A DNA stretch of 64,000 bases from contig NZ_CANMVL010000033.1 in NCBI RefSeq assembly GCF_947501415.1, positions 35,023 through 99,022 on the forward strand, in the 5' to 3' direction. Below, piece after piece: positions 51,775 through 60,697 of this stretch. The notes beneath the pieces are model-generated. The model was not told where the DNA came from. It saw only the letters and a list, made by a program, of their open reading frames with translations, and searched no databases. Origin of the DNA: an uncultured Halomonas sp. (GTDB lineage Bacteria > Pseudomonadota > Gammaproteobacteria > Pseudomonadales > Halomonadaceae). A program made the position numbers and the translations under genes. Numbering within the stretch: position 1 is the stretch's first letter; each line of letters begins with the position of its first letter.

Positions 51775-52518
51775 TTAGTGCGCCCCCTCTTCCTCGGCAA
51801 GGCGGGTGAGCGCTGGCAGGTCGAGGATATTCACCTCGCGCCCCGAGACGGCGACCAGGCCCTGGGTCTGGAAGCGGCCGAGGATACGGCTTACCGTCTC
51901 CACCGCCAGGCCCAGGTAGTTGCCGATATCGGCCCGTGCCATGGAGAGGCGGAAGCTGTAGGGCGAGTAGCCGCGGCGGCGGAAACGCTCGGAGAGGCTG
52001 GTGAAGAAGCTGGCCAGGCGCTGGTCGGCGGTCTTGCGCGAGAGCAGGCGCATCATGCGGCGGTCATCGCGCAGCTCCTTGCTCATGCTGCGATAGAGCT
52101 GGCCGCGCAGCTCCGGCATCGACTCCGCGAGGTGATCCAGGCGGTCGAAGGGAATCTCGCAGACGGTGGTGGTCTCCAGTGCCACCACGGTACCCGGATA
52201 GCGTTGTTCGTCGATGCCGTCGAGGCCCACCAGTTCGCTGGGCAGGTAGAAGTTGGTCAACTGATCTTCGCCACTGCCTTCGGTTGTGACCTGTTTGAGG
52301 CTGCCGGAGCGAACCGCGAAGACGCTGGAGAAGGGGGTATCCTGGCGAAATAGCGCCTCGCCCTTCTTGAGTGGTGCGCGACGCCGGATGATGGCGTCGA
52401 ACTGGTCCATGTCGTCCACCTCGAGTGCCAGAGGCAGGCAGAGAGAGCTGAGACTGCATGTCTGACAGCGTGTCTCCTGCAGTACGGATCGCCGCCGACC
52501 GGTGAGAGTGTCCGCCAT
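51775..52518 (-). CDS. anr: FNR/Anr-type oxygen-sensing transcription regulator
   Basis: A Crp/Fnr-family activator switched on when a [4Fe-4S] cluster forms at low oxygen. The 247-residue protein starts at ATG 52518 (AAGGAAAGGG upstream). Cluster cysteines are Cys18, Cys21, Cys27 (CQTCSLSSLC) and Cys120 (TTVCEIPF), as in FNR. The effector fold is followed by a helix-turn-helix with RADIGNYLGLAVETVSRILGRFQ, whose E-S/T-xx-R recognition pattern fits TTGAT-N4-ATCAA sites. Such sites occur upstream of ccoN and hemN in this window. A TTGAT-CGTG-GTCAT sequence (52532-52545) upstream hints at autoregulation. Confidence 0.95.
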   Translation of the reverse strand: MADTLTGRRRSVLQETRCQTCSLSSLCLPLALEVDDMDQFDAIIRRRAPLKKGEALFRQDTPFSSVFAVRSGSLKQVTTEGSGEDQLTNFYLPSELVGLDGIDEQRYPGTVVALETTTVCEIPFDRLDHLAESMPELRGQLYRSMSKELRDDRRMMRLLSRKTADQRLASFFTSLSERFRRRGYSPYSFRLSMARADIGNYLGLAVETVSRILGRFQTQGLVAVSGREVNILDLPALTRLAEEEGAH

Positions 52519-52598
52519 GGCCCTTTCCTTCTTGATCGTGGTCATGGCCCCATTATGGAGCAAAGTGCAGGCAGGGCAAACTGCACGGGGCTCGGCGG

Positions 52599-53933
52599 CT
52601 AGGGGAGGGCGAGGGCGTCGAGAATGTAGGGCAGCCGCCAGTGCCCTTCGGCGGTCAGCGATACTACTCCCTCAGTCGTCATCTCGATCAGTCCCTCCGC
52701 GAGGAGCCTCTCGAGGTGTGGGCTCGGCGGCAGGCCTGCAGGGTCGATGCCACGGTCACACAGCAGGGTCTCGCGGGTCACGCGGTGGCGTCGTTCATCG
52801 GCTGTCAGTCGGGCGCCGCGTGCGGTTGGCAGTTGGCTGTTATCGAGTGCCGATTCGTATGCCGCCAGCGTACCGGTGTTACGAACCCAGAGGTCGCCGA
52901 TACGGCTGGTGGCGTTCACGCCGAGCCCCAGCAGATCACCCGCTTGCCCCCGGGTAAAGCCAAGCGGACCATGCCCCAGAGTGCCGCTGGCCTGGGCCAG
53001 TGCCAGGGGGTCGTTGCGGCGCGTGTAGAGGCCCAGGCCGATATGGACATAGCCGGCGGCGTCGAGCCGGGCGCGAGCCACGGCCAGCAGCTGTCGGCGG
53101 GTCGAGGTGTCGGGTAGCCAGTCACGGTGGATGGCACGCTGGGCCCGATGGTATTCCGGGCGATGCCGATAGCGGTAGAGGCGGATGCGTGCCGGGACCA
53201 TGCCGATGACCTGCTCGAGAGTGTCGACGAGGCCTTGAGGTGTCTGGAAAGGGAGCCCCAGCATCAGCGACATCGTCAGCTCCCGAAAACCCAGGCGGTC
53301 GGCCTCGTCGACCAGGGACTCGGTCAGGGCCCTCGGCTGTAGGCGGTTGATGGCCTGTTGTACACGTGGATCCAGTTCCTGCACACCCAGGTTCAGGCGG
53401 TTGAAGCCCAGCGCTTGCAGATGGCGCAGGGTCAGCATATCGGCCTCTCGTGGGTCGAGGTCGATGCTGAAGTCCCGCTCCCGGGCACCGGAGAGTCCGA
53501 GGCGGGCGTCCAGGCGATCGAAGAGGTCACTCATCTGGTCCAGGGAGAGAAAGGCCGGGGGGGCGCCGCCCCAGTGCAGGCGAGATACCGCCGGCAGGCC
53601 GCTGAGCCGACGCCGAGCCAGTACCATTTCGCGGTCTAGGCGGGTGAGATAGGGGTCGGCCTGGCGACTGCTGCGGGAGGAGACGCACTGGCTGGCGCAG
53701 AAGCGGCAGGCATGGCGGCAGAAGGGCAGGCGCACCTTGATCGCCAGGGGTGCCTCGGCCGGACGCTCGGCGAGGGCCATTTCCAGTGCCTGGGCGCCGA
53801 TGTCGTCGCGATAGTGGTGTGGAGCGGGGTAGGCGACCTCCTCGGCCGTTACCAGGTCGCCCGCACCGGGCAGCGCCTCTCGAGCAGGACTCGAGGCCCC
53901 GGCGGGGACGGTGTGCTTGGCGGGAACGGGCAT
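52599..53933 (-). CDS. hemN: HemN-like radical SAM protein (divergent coproporphyrinogen III oxidase)
   Basis: A 444-residue radical SAM protein in the place of hemN beside anr and the cbb3 genes. It retains Cys72-x3-Cys76-x2-Cys79 (LPFCRHACRFC) and GFNRLNLGVQELDPRVQQAINRLQP, typical of HemN. However, the fourth cysteine of the HemN motif CxxxCxxCxC is Ser81, GGGTPT is GGAPPA, and the usual N-terminal GPRYTSYPTA is reduced to VAYPAPHH. Oxygen-independent conversion of coproporphyrinogen III to protoporphyrinogen IX is therefore inferred from context more than residues. An Anr-type box lies upstream. Confidence 0.75.
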   Translation of the reverse strand: MPVPAKHTVPAGASSPAREALPGAGDLVTAEEVAYPAPHHYRDDIGAQALEMALAERPAEAPLAIKVRLPFCRHACRFCASQCVSSRSSRQADPYLTRLDREMVLARRRLSGLPAVSRLHWGGAPPAFLSLDQMSDLFDRLDARLGLSGARERDFSIDLDPREADMLTLRHLQALGFNRLNLGVQELDPRVQQAINRLQPRALTESLVDEADRLGFRELTMSLMLGLPFQTPQGLVDTLEQVIGMVPARIRLYRYRHRPEYHRAQRAIHRDWLPDTSTRRQLLAVARARLDAAGYVHIGLGLYTRRNDPLALAQASGTLGHGPLGFTRGQAGDLLGLGVNATSRIGDLWVRNTGTLAAYESALDNSQLPTARGARLTADERRHRVTRETLLCDRGIDPAGLPPSPHLERLLAEGLIEMTTEGVVSLTAEGHWRLPYILDALALP

Positions 53934-53990
53934 GGGGCGACTCCGATGATGGATCTACCCTCATGCTAGGGCGTGGTGCCCAGAACGGCG

Positions 53991-54004
53991 TTGAGCTGCG
54001 TCAA
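53991..54004. promoter_or_regulatory. Anr/FNR box upstream of hemN
   Basis: TTGAG-CTGC-GTCAA matches TTGAT-N4-ATCAA in 8 of 10 defined positions and is fully symmetric in its half sites. It lies 58 bp before the hemN start, in the 89-bp gap after the TauE-like gene. Confidence 0.7.
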
Positions 54005-54022
54005 CCCCGCGTGGAATAGTGC

Positions 54023-54730
54023 TCAGCCGGTATGGGAGGCGCCTCCCCCGGGAAGCAGCAGCCATAGCTGCCAGAGCGCGAAGGCGATGATGGATAGCGC
54101 GGCAAGGGTGCGGGTGGCCCGGTGGCGGATCAGTCGGCTCAGCTGGCGCGCGGCAAAGCCGGTGGCCAGCAGGGCCGGAAGCGTGCCTAGCCCGAAGGCT
54201 CCCATCAGCAAGACGCCGCGCAGCGGATCCGCCATGGCCAGGCTCCAGGTCAGCATGGAGTAGACCAGCCCACAGGGTAGCCAGCCCCATACCGCCCCCA
54301 GCGCCACTGCCTGGGGGAGCTTCACCACCGGCATCAGTCGCCGCCCCAGTGGCTCCAGATGGCGCCACAGGCGCCTGCCCAGTGCTTCGACCCCCAGCAG
54401 CCCTTTCCACCAGTCGGCGATATAGAGCGCCATCAGGATCAGCATCAGAGCGGCGAGCCCTTGCAGGATAAGACGCGCGGGGGCGGTCAGCGAGAGCAGG
54501 GTGCCGAGCGACGCCGCCAGGGCACCGGCGATCATGTAGCTGGTGATGCGGCCCAGATTGTAGCCCAGCAGCAGGCCCGAGAGGCGCGCCGGAGAGCGCA
54601 TGCTGGGGGGTACCGCGAAGGAGAGTGCGCTCATGATGCCACCACACATGCCGATGCAGTGGGCACCGCCGAGCAGGCCGAAGACGAAGGCGGCGGCGAA
54701 AGGCGGCAGGTCCAGTCCGGTCGGGTCCAT
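54023..54730 (-). CDS. Sulfite exporter TauE/SafE-like membrane protein of the cco cluster
   Basis: A 235-residue integral membrane protein with about six helices and paired GGAHCIGMCGG and GWLPCGLVYSMLTWSLAMADP motifs, the cysteine-containing signature of the DsbD_2/TauE-like proteins that follow ccoS in many cbb3 clusters. It may take part in copper supply or in oxidase maturation. It begins at the last base of the ccoS stop, so it is co-translated. The transported substrate is unknown. Confidence 0.83.
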   Translation of the reverse strand: MDPTGLDLPPFAAAFVFGLLGGAHCIGMCGGIMSALSFAVPPSMRSPARLSGLLLGYNLGRITSYMIAGALAASLGTLLSLTAPARLILQGLAALMLILMALYIADWWKGLLGVEALGRRLWRHLEPLGRRLMPVVKLPQAVALGAVWGWLPCGLVYSMLTWSLAMADPLRGVLLMGAFGLGTLPALLATGFAARQLSRLIRHRATRTLAALSIIAFALWQLWLLLPGGGASHTG

Positions 54731-54960
54731 CAGCGCGTCTCGTCCGTTGGCCCGGGGGGCGCCGATGAGGTCGTATCATCCTTGCCGCCGCTCCTGCGCT
54801 CCTCCGGGGGGCGGTCATTGTCGTCCTCATCGAAGAGAATGCGGTAGGCGGGTCCTTCCAGGTCCTCGAACTGGTCGTGCTTCACCGCCCAGAAGAAGGC
54901 CCACAAGGCCAGACCCAGCAGGATCAGGGTCAGTGGTATCAGCAGGTAGAGAATAGTCAT
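54730..54960 (-). CDS. ccoS: cbb3 oxidase assembly protein CcoS
   Basis: A 76-residue protein with one N-terminal helix (ILYLLIPLTLILLGLALWAFFWAV) followed by the CcoS motif KHDQFEDLEGPAYRILFDED and a charged tail. CcoS is required for cofactor insertion into cbb3 oxidase. ATG 54960 overlaps the ccoI stop by 4 bases (ATGA), and its own stop overlaps the next start by one base. Confidence 0.93.
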   Translation of the reverse strand: MTILYLLIPLTLILLGLALWAFFWAVKHDQFEDLEGPAYRILFDEDDNDRPPEERRSGGKDDTTSSAPPGPTDETR

Positions 54961-57446
54961 GCGGTGCGGGGTTCCGAAGGTGTAGCCACCTCCTGTGGCA
55001 GCGGGGTGTGGCGAGTCAGGCGCAGAGCATTGCCGACCACCACCAGCGAGCTGGCCGACATGCCGATGGCCGCAATCCAGGGCGTGACGAAGCCCATCAT
55101 GGCCAACGGCAGGGCGCCAATATTGTAAACCAGCGCCCAACCGAGGTTCTGCTTGATGATGCGGCGCGTGGCGCGGCTGATGGCGACGGCCTCGACGATA
55201 CGCATCAGGCGCGGGCCCAGCAACACGGCATCGGCGCGGGTGCGGGCCAGGTCCGTGGCGCCATTCATGGCGATGGCCACATCGGCACCCGCCAGCACCG
55301 GCACATCGTTGATGCCGTCGCCGACCATGGCGACGCGCTCACCCGCGGCCTGCAGCTGGCGCAGGCGGTCGAGCTTGCCTTCCGGACTGACCCCGCCGCG
55401 CCACTGCGCGATACCCAGCCGCTCGGCCATGCTGGCGGTGGCGTCAGCGGTATCGCCCGAGAGCAGCTCCACCTTCAATCCCAACGAGCTCAGTGCGGCG
55501 ATGGTGTCGACGGCATCCTCTCGCAGGCGGTCGCTTAAGTTGAACCAGGCCCGGGGCCGTCCGGCTTCGCTCAGCAGCAGCCACTGGCCGTCGCCTGGGG
55601 GTGCCAGGGGCTGGTCGGGGGCGGCGAACTCCGGCTTGCCGAGCCGCCACCGCCGGTTGTGAAGGGTGCCCTCCAGCCCCAGTCCCGGGCGGTTGATGAT
55701 CGCCTCGGCGCTCAGGCGGTGATCACGATAGGGCCCGAAGGCCCGTGCGATGGGGTGCTCGGACTGGGTTTCCAGAGCCGCGGCGATGCGGGTCAGCGCC
55801 TCCTCATCATGGTGGTTGCCGTCGAGGCCTTCGCTTTCCCCGGTTCGCCGGACCTCGGCAAGAGTCATTTCACCGGCGGTCAAGGTGCCGGTCTTGTCGA
55901 AAACCACCCGATCGAGACTGGATAGTGTCTCCAGGGCGTCGGCGCGGGTGATCAGTACGCCGCGTCGCCGCAGCTGACCATGGGCCGCCGTCAGCGCTGT
56001 GGGGGTAGCCAGGGCCAGTGCACAGGGGCAGGTGATCACCAGTACCGAGAGCGTCACCCAGAAGGCGCGCTGAGGATCGACAAACCACCACACGGTGCCG
56101 ACCACCACGGAGAGAATCAGCACTTGAAGCACGAAGTGGTGGGCAAGGCGGGCGGTGTGCTCCGCGATTTTGGGGCGATGGGCGAAGGCGCGGTCGGTCA
56201 GGTCAACGATGCCGGCGGCCCTGGCGTCCTTGCCTGCGCGGGTCACGCGGATGGTCAGCGGGCTGGTGATGTTCTGACTGCCACCGGTCACGCTGTCGCC
56301 GAGCGTGCGACTGACCGGCAGAGTCTCGCCGGTCAGCATGGACTCGTCGAGACTGGACTCGCCATCCTCGATGATGCCGTCGGCGGGTATCCCGTGGCCG
56401 GGCTTGACCAATACGCGGTCGCCCTCGTGCAGGTCGCTGGCGGGCACGATGCGCGCCTGGCCGTCATCCTCCAGCCGCGTCGCCGAAAGCGGGAGCACCT
56501 GAGCCAGCGCATTGCCGATGCGTCCGCTGTGCCGGCGCGCGCGCATCTCCACATAGCGACCAAACAGCAGAAAGAAGGTGAACATCACCACCGAATCAAA
56601 GTAGATGTCGCCGCCAACGAATACCCCCCAGGCGCTGGCGATATAGGCCGAGCCGATGGCCAGCGACACCGGAACATCCATGCCCAGCTGACGGCTGCGT
56701 ATATCGCGCACCGCGCCAGTGAAAAAGGGCTGAGCCGAAAACAGCACCACCGGTGTGGTCAGGGCGAAGGCCAGCCACAGGAACAGGGCGCTGAAGTCGG
56801 CGCTGATCTCGCCCTCGCCGGCGAAGTAGTGGGGGATCGAGAACATCATCACCTGCATCATGCCGGCAGCGGCGACGATCAGGCGTCGGATGCTCATGCG
56901 CTCTTCGCGCTGAAGGCGAAGCTGGGCGGCATCCGGTTCATAGGGCTGGGAGGGGTAACCGATGGCAGCCAGCTCGGCCAGGATGCGAGACAGGGGAAGC
57001 CGTTCGGGGTCCCAGGTCACGCGCAACCGGTGATGGCTGAGGTTGACCGCGGTGGTGGTGATACCCGTCAGGGCGTTGAGGCGGTGCTCGATCAGCCAGG
57101 CGCAGGCGGCGCAGGTGATGCCATCCACCGCCAGGGTGACATGCACCTGGCCGCTGCCGTCCTGTTCGGGGTGGACAAACTGCTGCTGCAGCCCGGGGTC
57201 ATCGAAGACCGTCCAGGTATCGGCATCAACCGTGCCGCGCTCATCGGGTCGCTCCGGCAGCTCGGTGCGGAAGCGGTAGTAGCTGGCAAGCCCGCCGTCG
57301 ACGATGGCGTGGGCCACCGCCTCGCAGCCGGGGCAGCAGAGCGGGTGGCGGATGTCATCCAGGGTGATCGACCAGGTGGCACCGGTGGGTACCGGGTTGC
57401 CGCAGTGATAGCAGGTGGTGTCCAGGGTCTCGACGGTGTCGGTCAT
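54957..57446 (-). CDS. ccoI: Copper-transporting P-type ATPase CcoI/FixI
   Basis: Exports copper to the periplasmic side for assembly of the cbb3 CuB centre. The 829-residue protein starts at ATG 57446. The N-terminus has a zinc/metal ribbon CYHCGNPV...CCPGCEAV, then a heavy-metal domain with CAAC (DGITCAACAWLIEHRL). The transmembrane CPC motif is VITCPCALALATPTAL, the phosphorylated Asp is in VFDKTGTLT, and the ATP hinge in MVGDGINDVPVLAGADVAIAM. GETLPV and the SEHPIA nucleotide-binding motif are present. It sits in ccoG-ccoH-ccoI-ccoS order. Confidence 0.95.
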   Translation of the reverse strand: MTDTVETLDTTCYHCGNPVPTGATWSITLDDIRHPLCCPGCEAVAHAIVDGGLASYYRFRTELPERPDERGTVDADTWTVFDDPGLQQQFVHPEQDGSGQVHVTLAVDGITCAACAWLIEHRLNALTGITTTAVNLSHHRLRVTWDPERLPLSRILAELAAIGYPSQPYEPDAAQLRLQREERMSIRRLIVAAAGMMQVMMFSIPHYFAGEGEISADFSALFLWLAFALTTPVVLFSAQPFFTGAVRDIRSRQLGMDVPVSLAIGSAYIASAWGVFVGGDIYFDSVVMFTFFLLFGRYVEMRARRHSGRIGNALAQVLPLSATRLEDDGQARIVPASDLHEGDRVLVKPGHGIPADGIIEDGESSLDESMLTGETLPVSRTLGDSVTGGSQNITSPLTIRVTRAGKDARAAGIVDLTDRAFAHRPKIAEHTARLAHHFVLQVLILSVVVGTVWWFVDPQRAFWVTLSVLVITCPCALALATPTALTAAHGQLRRRGVLITRADALETLSSLDRVVFDKTGTLTAGEMTLAEVRRTGESEGLDGNHHDEEALTRIAAALETQSEHPIARAFGPYRDHRLSAEAIINRPGLGLEGTLHNRRWRLGKPEFAAPDQPLAPPGDGQWLLLSEAGRPRAWFNLSDRLREDAVDTIAALSSLGLKVELLSGDTADATASMAERLGIAQWRGGVSPEGKLDRLRQLQAAGERVAMVGDGINDVPVLAGADVAIAMNGATDLARTRADAVLLGPRLMRIVEAVAISRATRRIIKQNLGWALVYNIGALPLAMMGFVTPWIAAIGMSASSLVVVGNALRLTRHTPLPQEVATPSEPRTA

Positions 57447-57460
57447 GTCGGGGCGCCGGG

Positions 57461-57964
57461 CTAGAGGCCCGGCTTCAGGGTGACGGGGGCATCGTTCGGG
57501 AAGCTGATCTCGCCGGTGAGTCGCCACTCGGCCTGCTCACCTGCCTCGGGCTGCAGCTGCAGGTACCAGCGATAGCGCAACGGCTCCTCCAGGGTGGTGA
57601 GATAGCGACCCTCATGTACATGCTCCAGGGTCAGCTCGCGGTCGAAGTCGCTGTCGGTGGGGAAGATCAGTGTCAGGGCAAGGCTCTCCGGGCGACTCTC
57701 CCCCATCAGGTCCACCACGACGTCGCCGGTGCGGTTATCGAACAGCACTTGAGCCTCGAGCCCCAGCGCCCGGGCATGCTCCTGCTTGGCCAGCTGCTCG
57801 TTGATGGCCAGGCCGCGCTTGTAGTAGTCGCCGCCAACCGAGCCATCGTAGTAACGAATCGAGACGACCAGGTAGATGAGGCTGAAGGTGATCGATGACA
57901 GCAAGAGCCCGATCAGAAACCAGGGCCAGAACTGCTTGTACCAGGGGGTGAGGTCTTCGCGCAT
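57461..57964 (-). CDS. ccoH: cbb3 oxidase assembly protein CcoH/FixH
   Basis: A 167-residue protein anchored by one N-terminal helix (FWPWFLIGLLLSSITFSLIYLVV) with a periplasmic FixH domain (YDGSVGGDYYKRGLAINEQLAKQEHARALGLEA). It contains no cysteine or haem motif. FixH/CcoH is needed for stable assembly of the oxidase. It starts 2 bp after the ccoG stop and is followed by ccoI after 14 bp, so it lies in one message with both. Confidence 0.9.
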   Translation of the reverse strand: MREDLTPWYKQFWPWFLIGLLLSSITFSLIYLVVSIRYYDGSVGGDYYKRGLAINEQLAKQEHARALGLEAQVLFDNRTGDVVVDLMGESRPESLALTLIFPTDSDFDRELTLEHVHEGRYLTTLEEPLRYRWYLQLQPEAGEQAEWRLTGEISFPNDAPVTLKPGL

Positions 57965-57965
57965 G

Positions 57966-59405
57966 TTATCTCCGCAGTTCGCCGAGGAAGCGTGCCTCGC
58001 GCTCCAGGCTGATATCGGGGGACCGCTCGGCGGTCAGTCGCAGGGTAATGGCATGGCTGGGCTGTTCGATCACCTCTCCCGGCACGGTGATGGTGACCAC
58101 TCGCTGGCGGGAGTCGCTGGCCGGGACTCGGATGCTCTCGGTATCCAGTGTCAGCCCGGGCAGGCCCGAGGCCTCCAGGCGATAGACATGGGCCTCGCCG
58201 TCCATGTTGCGTACCGTGAGGGTATAGCTGTTGCTGATATTGCCTTCGCTCGTGGTCTGGAACAGCCGGTTGCGGTCACGCTCCACATCGAAGGAGAGCG
58301 GCGTGCGATCACTGACGGTCCAGGCGAACAGCCCGGTCATCAGCAGCAGGGCCGCAAGATAACCCATCAGGCGTGGCCGCAGGATATGGGTGGGCTTGCC
58401 CTCAAGGGCATTCTCGGTGGTGTAACGGATCAGACCGCGGGGATAGCCCATCTTGTCCATCACGCTGTCGCAGGCGTCGATGCAGGCCGCACAGGTGATG
58501 CACTCGTACTGCAGACCGTCGCGGATGTCGATGCCGGTGGGGCAGACCTGCACGCACAGGTCGCAGTCGATGCAGTCACCATGACCGGCCTCGCGGGCCT
58601 GTTCATGGGAGAGACTCTTCTTGCGATGACCGCGGGGTTCGCCCCGGGCAGCGTCGTAGGAGACGATCAGGGTATCGCGGTCGAACATCACTGACTGGAA
58701 GCGGGCGTAGGGGCACATGTAGATGCACACCTGCTCACGCAGCCAGCCGGCGTTGAGATAGGTGAAGACCAGGAAGAAACCGACCCAGAAGTAGGACCAG
58801 CCGTGGGCCTCCAGGGTCGGCAGTTCGACCACCAGGTCATTGATGGGGGTGAAGTAACCCACGAAGGTGACGCCGGTGGCCATGGCAATGATCAGCCAGA
58901 TGGCGTGCTTGGCCCCCTTGCGCCATAGCTTGTCGGCGTTCATGGGCTGCTTGTCGAGCTTGATACGTCGGTTGCGCGAGCCCTCCAGGCGGTGCTCAAC
59001 CCAGATGTACAGGAAGGTCCAGACACTCTGTGGGCAGGTGTAGCCACACCAGACGCGGCCGGCAAACACGGTGATGAAGAACAGTCCGAAGGCGCAGATG
59101 ATCAGCAGCCAGGAGAGCAGCATGAACTCCTGAGGGTAGAAGGTGGCCGAGAAGATATGGAACTCGCGACCGGGCAGGTTGAACCAGATGGCGGGGCGGT
59201 CGCCCCAGGGCACCCAGGGCAGCAGGAAGAAGGCCAGCATCAGCAACCAGTTGGAGGCGCGGCGCAGGCGCTGGAAGAAGCCCTTTATCTCGCGCACATA
59301 GATATGGCGCCGACTGGCATACATCTCCTGGGTGAACGCTTCCTGGGGCGTATGGTGCTGCACGGATGGCGGTGTGACATCGCGAGTAGGAATCTTGTCG
59401 CTCAT
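57966..59405 (-). CDS. ccoG: cbb3 oxidase maturation ferredoxin-like protein CcoG
   Basis: A 479-residue membrane iron-sulfur protein, considered a Cu(II) reductase that supplies Cu(I) for cbb3. The start is ATG 59405. Several helices frame the motif VWCGYTCPQSVWTFLYIW. Two [4Fe-4S] ferredoxin motifs follow: CIDCDLCVQVCPTGIDIRDG and CITCAACIDACD. The C-terminal 100 residues are a periplasmic immunoglobulin-like domain (TLTVRNMDGEAHVYRLEASGLPGL). Separated from ccoP by a terminator; leads the ccoGHIS-tauE operon. Confidence 0.95.
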   Translation of the reverse strand: MSDKIPTRDVTPPSVQHHTPQEAFTQEMYASRRHIYVREIKGFFQRLRRASNWLLMLAFFLLPWVPWGDRPAIWFNLPGREFHIFSATFYPQEFMLLSWLLIICAFGLFFITVFAGRVWCGYTCPQSVWTFLYIWVEHRLEGSRNRRIKLDKQPMNADKLWRKGAKHAIWLIIAMATGVTFVGYFTPINDLVVELPTLEAHGWSYFWVGFFLVFTYLNAGWLREQVCIYMCPYARFQSVMFDRDTLIVSYDAARGEPRGHRKKSLSHEQAREAGHGDCIDCDLCVQVCPTGIDIRDGLQYECITCAACIDACDSVMDKMGYPRGLIRYTTENALEGKPTHILRPRLMGYLAALLLMTGLFAWTVSDRTPLSFDVERDRNRLFQTTSEGNISNSYTLTVRNMDGEAHVYRLEASGLPGLTLDTESIRVPASDSRQRVVTITVPGEVIEQPSHAITLRLTAERSPDISLEREARFLGELRR

Positions 59406-59479
59406 GGCTGGCTCACGGCAGGAGGGATGACCCGGGTCGCTTCGGGGCGAGATGGGACTATTGTATCGATGCGCCGCAC

Positions 59480-59516
59480 AAACGAGAAAGGGTGCGACCT
59501 GAGGTCGCACCCTTTC
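59480..59516 (-). terminator. Terminator of ccoNOQP
   Basis: A 13-bp perfect stem (GAAAGGGTGCGAC / GTCGCACCCTTTC) with loop CTGAG, followed on the minus strand by TCGTTTGTG. It lies 22 bp after the ccoP stop. Confidence 0.8.
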
Positions 59517-59538
59517 AGCCTTGCCGGGACCGGCGGTC

Positions 59539-60468
59539 TCAGTCCTGATTACGCAGGCTGTAGACGTAGGCGGCCACCAGGTGGACGCGCTCCTCGCCGA
59601 TATAGGCGGCCTGGGCCGGCATATGGCCGTTGCGGCCGTTACGCAGGGTCTGGCGCACGGCATCGGCCACGCTCTGTCCGGGCTGCTGATAGAGCCAGAT
59701 GTTGTTGGTCAGGTTGGGGGCGCCGAGCGCCTGATTGCCGGTGCCGTCGGGCATGTGGCAGGCGGCACACACCGAGGTGAAGGTCGCCGCACCGCTCTCG
59801 GCGCGCTCGGCATCATGCTCGTTGCCGGAGAGCGCGAGGACGTGCTGGGTGACGTTCTCGATGTTCTCCTCGCCCAGCTGCTGCCAGGAGGGCATCAGGC
59901 CGTTGCGGCCGTTGTTGAGGGTCGCCAGGATGTTCTCCGGCTCGCCGCCGTAGAGCCAGTCGTCGTCGGTCAGGTTGGGGAAGCCGTAGCCGCCCTGAGC
60001 CCCAGAGCCGTGGCACACGGCGCAGTTGTTGAGGTAGATGCGCTCGGCGACCTGCATGGCCTCCGCGTCCTGGGCCAGCTCGGGAATCGGCACCTCCTCG
60101 TACTGGGCGAAGATCGGCGTGAAACGCTCCTCGGCTCGCGCCACTTCCTGCTCCCACTGACCCTCCTGGCTCCAGCCCAGCAGGCCGGCAAAGTTGCCCA
60201 GACCCGGGTAGAGCACCAGGTAACCCAGCGCGAAGATCACGGTGCCGACGTAGAGCTGGAACCACCAGCGCGGCAGCGGGTTGTCGTACTCCTCGATGCC
60301 GTCGGCAGCATGGCCGGTGGTATCGACATTACCTTCGGCATCGGGGGTCTTGTCGGTCTTGCGGTTGGCATAGAGCAACCAGAAGGCAAGACCGATGGAG
60401 CCCAGCGTGATGACGATGATCCAGGCGCTCCAGAACCCGGAAAGGGAGTCACCCCAGAGATTGTTCAT
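59539..60468 (-). CDS. ccoP: cbb3 oxidase dihaem subunit CcoP
   Basis: A membrane-anchored dihaem cytochrome c that feeds electrons to CcoO and CcoN. From ATG 60468 it is 309 residues. An N-terminal helix (SAWIIVITLGSIGLAFWLLYANRKTD) and a second near 85-105 precede two periplasmic cytochrome c domains with CAVCHG and CAACHMPDG; methionine ligands fit the GLMPSW and GHMPAQ segments. Its start overlaps the ccoQ stop by 4 bases. Confidence 0.96.
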   Translation of the reverse strand: MNNLWGDSLSGFWSAWIIVITLGSIGLAFWLLYANRKTDKTPDAEGNVDTTGHAADGIEEYDNPLPRWWFQLYVGTVIFALGYLVLYPGLGNFAGLLGWSQEGQWEQEVARAEERFTPIFAQYEEVPIPELAQDAEAMQVAERIYLNNCAVCHGSGAQGGYGFPNLTDDDWLYGGEPENILATLNNGRNGLMPSWQQLGEENIENVTQHVLALSGNEHDAERAESGAATFTSVCAACHMPDGTGNQALGAPNLTNNIWLYQQPGQSVADAVRQTLRNGRNGHMPAQAAYIGEERVHLVAAYVYSLRNQD

Positions 60469-60695
60469 GTGTTCCTGTCTCCCTTGCTCTTGCAAGAATC
60501 GTTCTTGCGGGAATCGACCCCGTTCGGCGAGGCGCTCGTGTCATGGTTCGGTGTCTCGTCATCGTCGCTGAAGGGCAGATTGGCCGCTTCATCGAAGTCC
60601 GGCTTGCGACGCTTCGAGTAGGCCCACACCGTGATGCCGATGAAGGTCACGATCAGGATGCCGGTAACGATGCCGCTTACGGTGCCGCTGTCCAT
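60465..60695 (-). CDS. ccoQ: cbb3 oxidase subunit CcoQ
   Basis: A 76-residue single-helix protein (SGIVTGILIVTFIGITVWAYSKRRKPDFDEAANLPF) with a hydrophilic C-terminus. The KRRKPDFDEAA motif after the helix is typical of CcoQ, which stabilises the complex. The C-terminal DETPNHDTSASPNG... tail is low-complexity. It lies 2 bp after ccoO and overlaps ccoP by 4 bases. Confidence 0.93.
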   Translation of the reverse strand: MDSGTVSGIVTGILIVTFIGITVWAYSKRRKPDFDEAANLPFSDDDETPNHDTSASPNGVDSRKNDSCKSKGDRNT

Positions 60696-60697
60696 GA

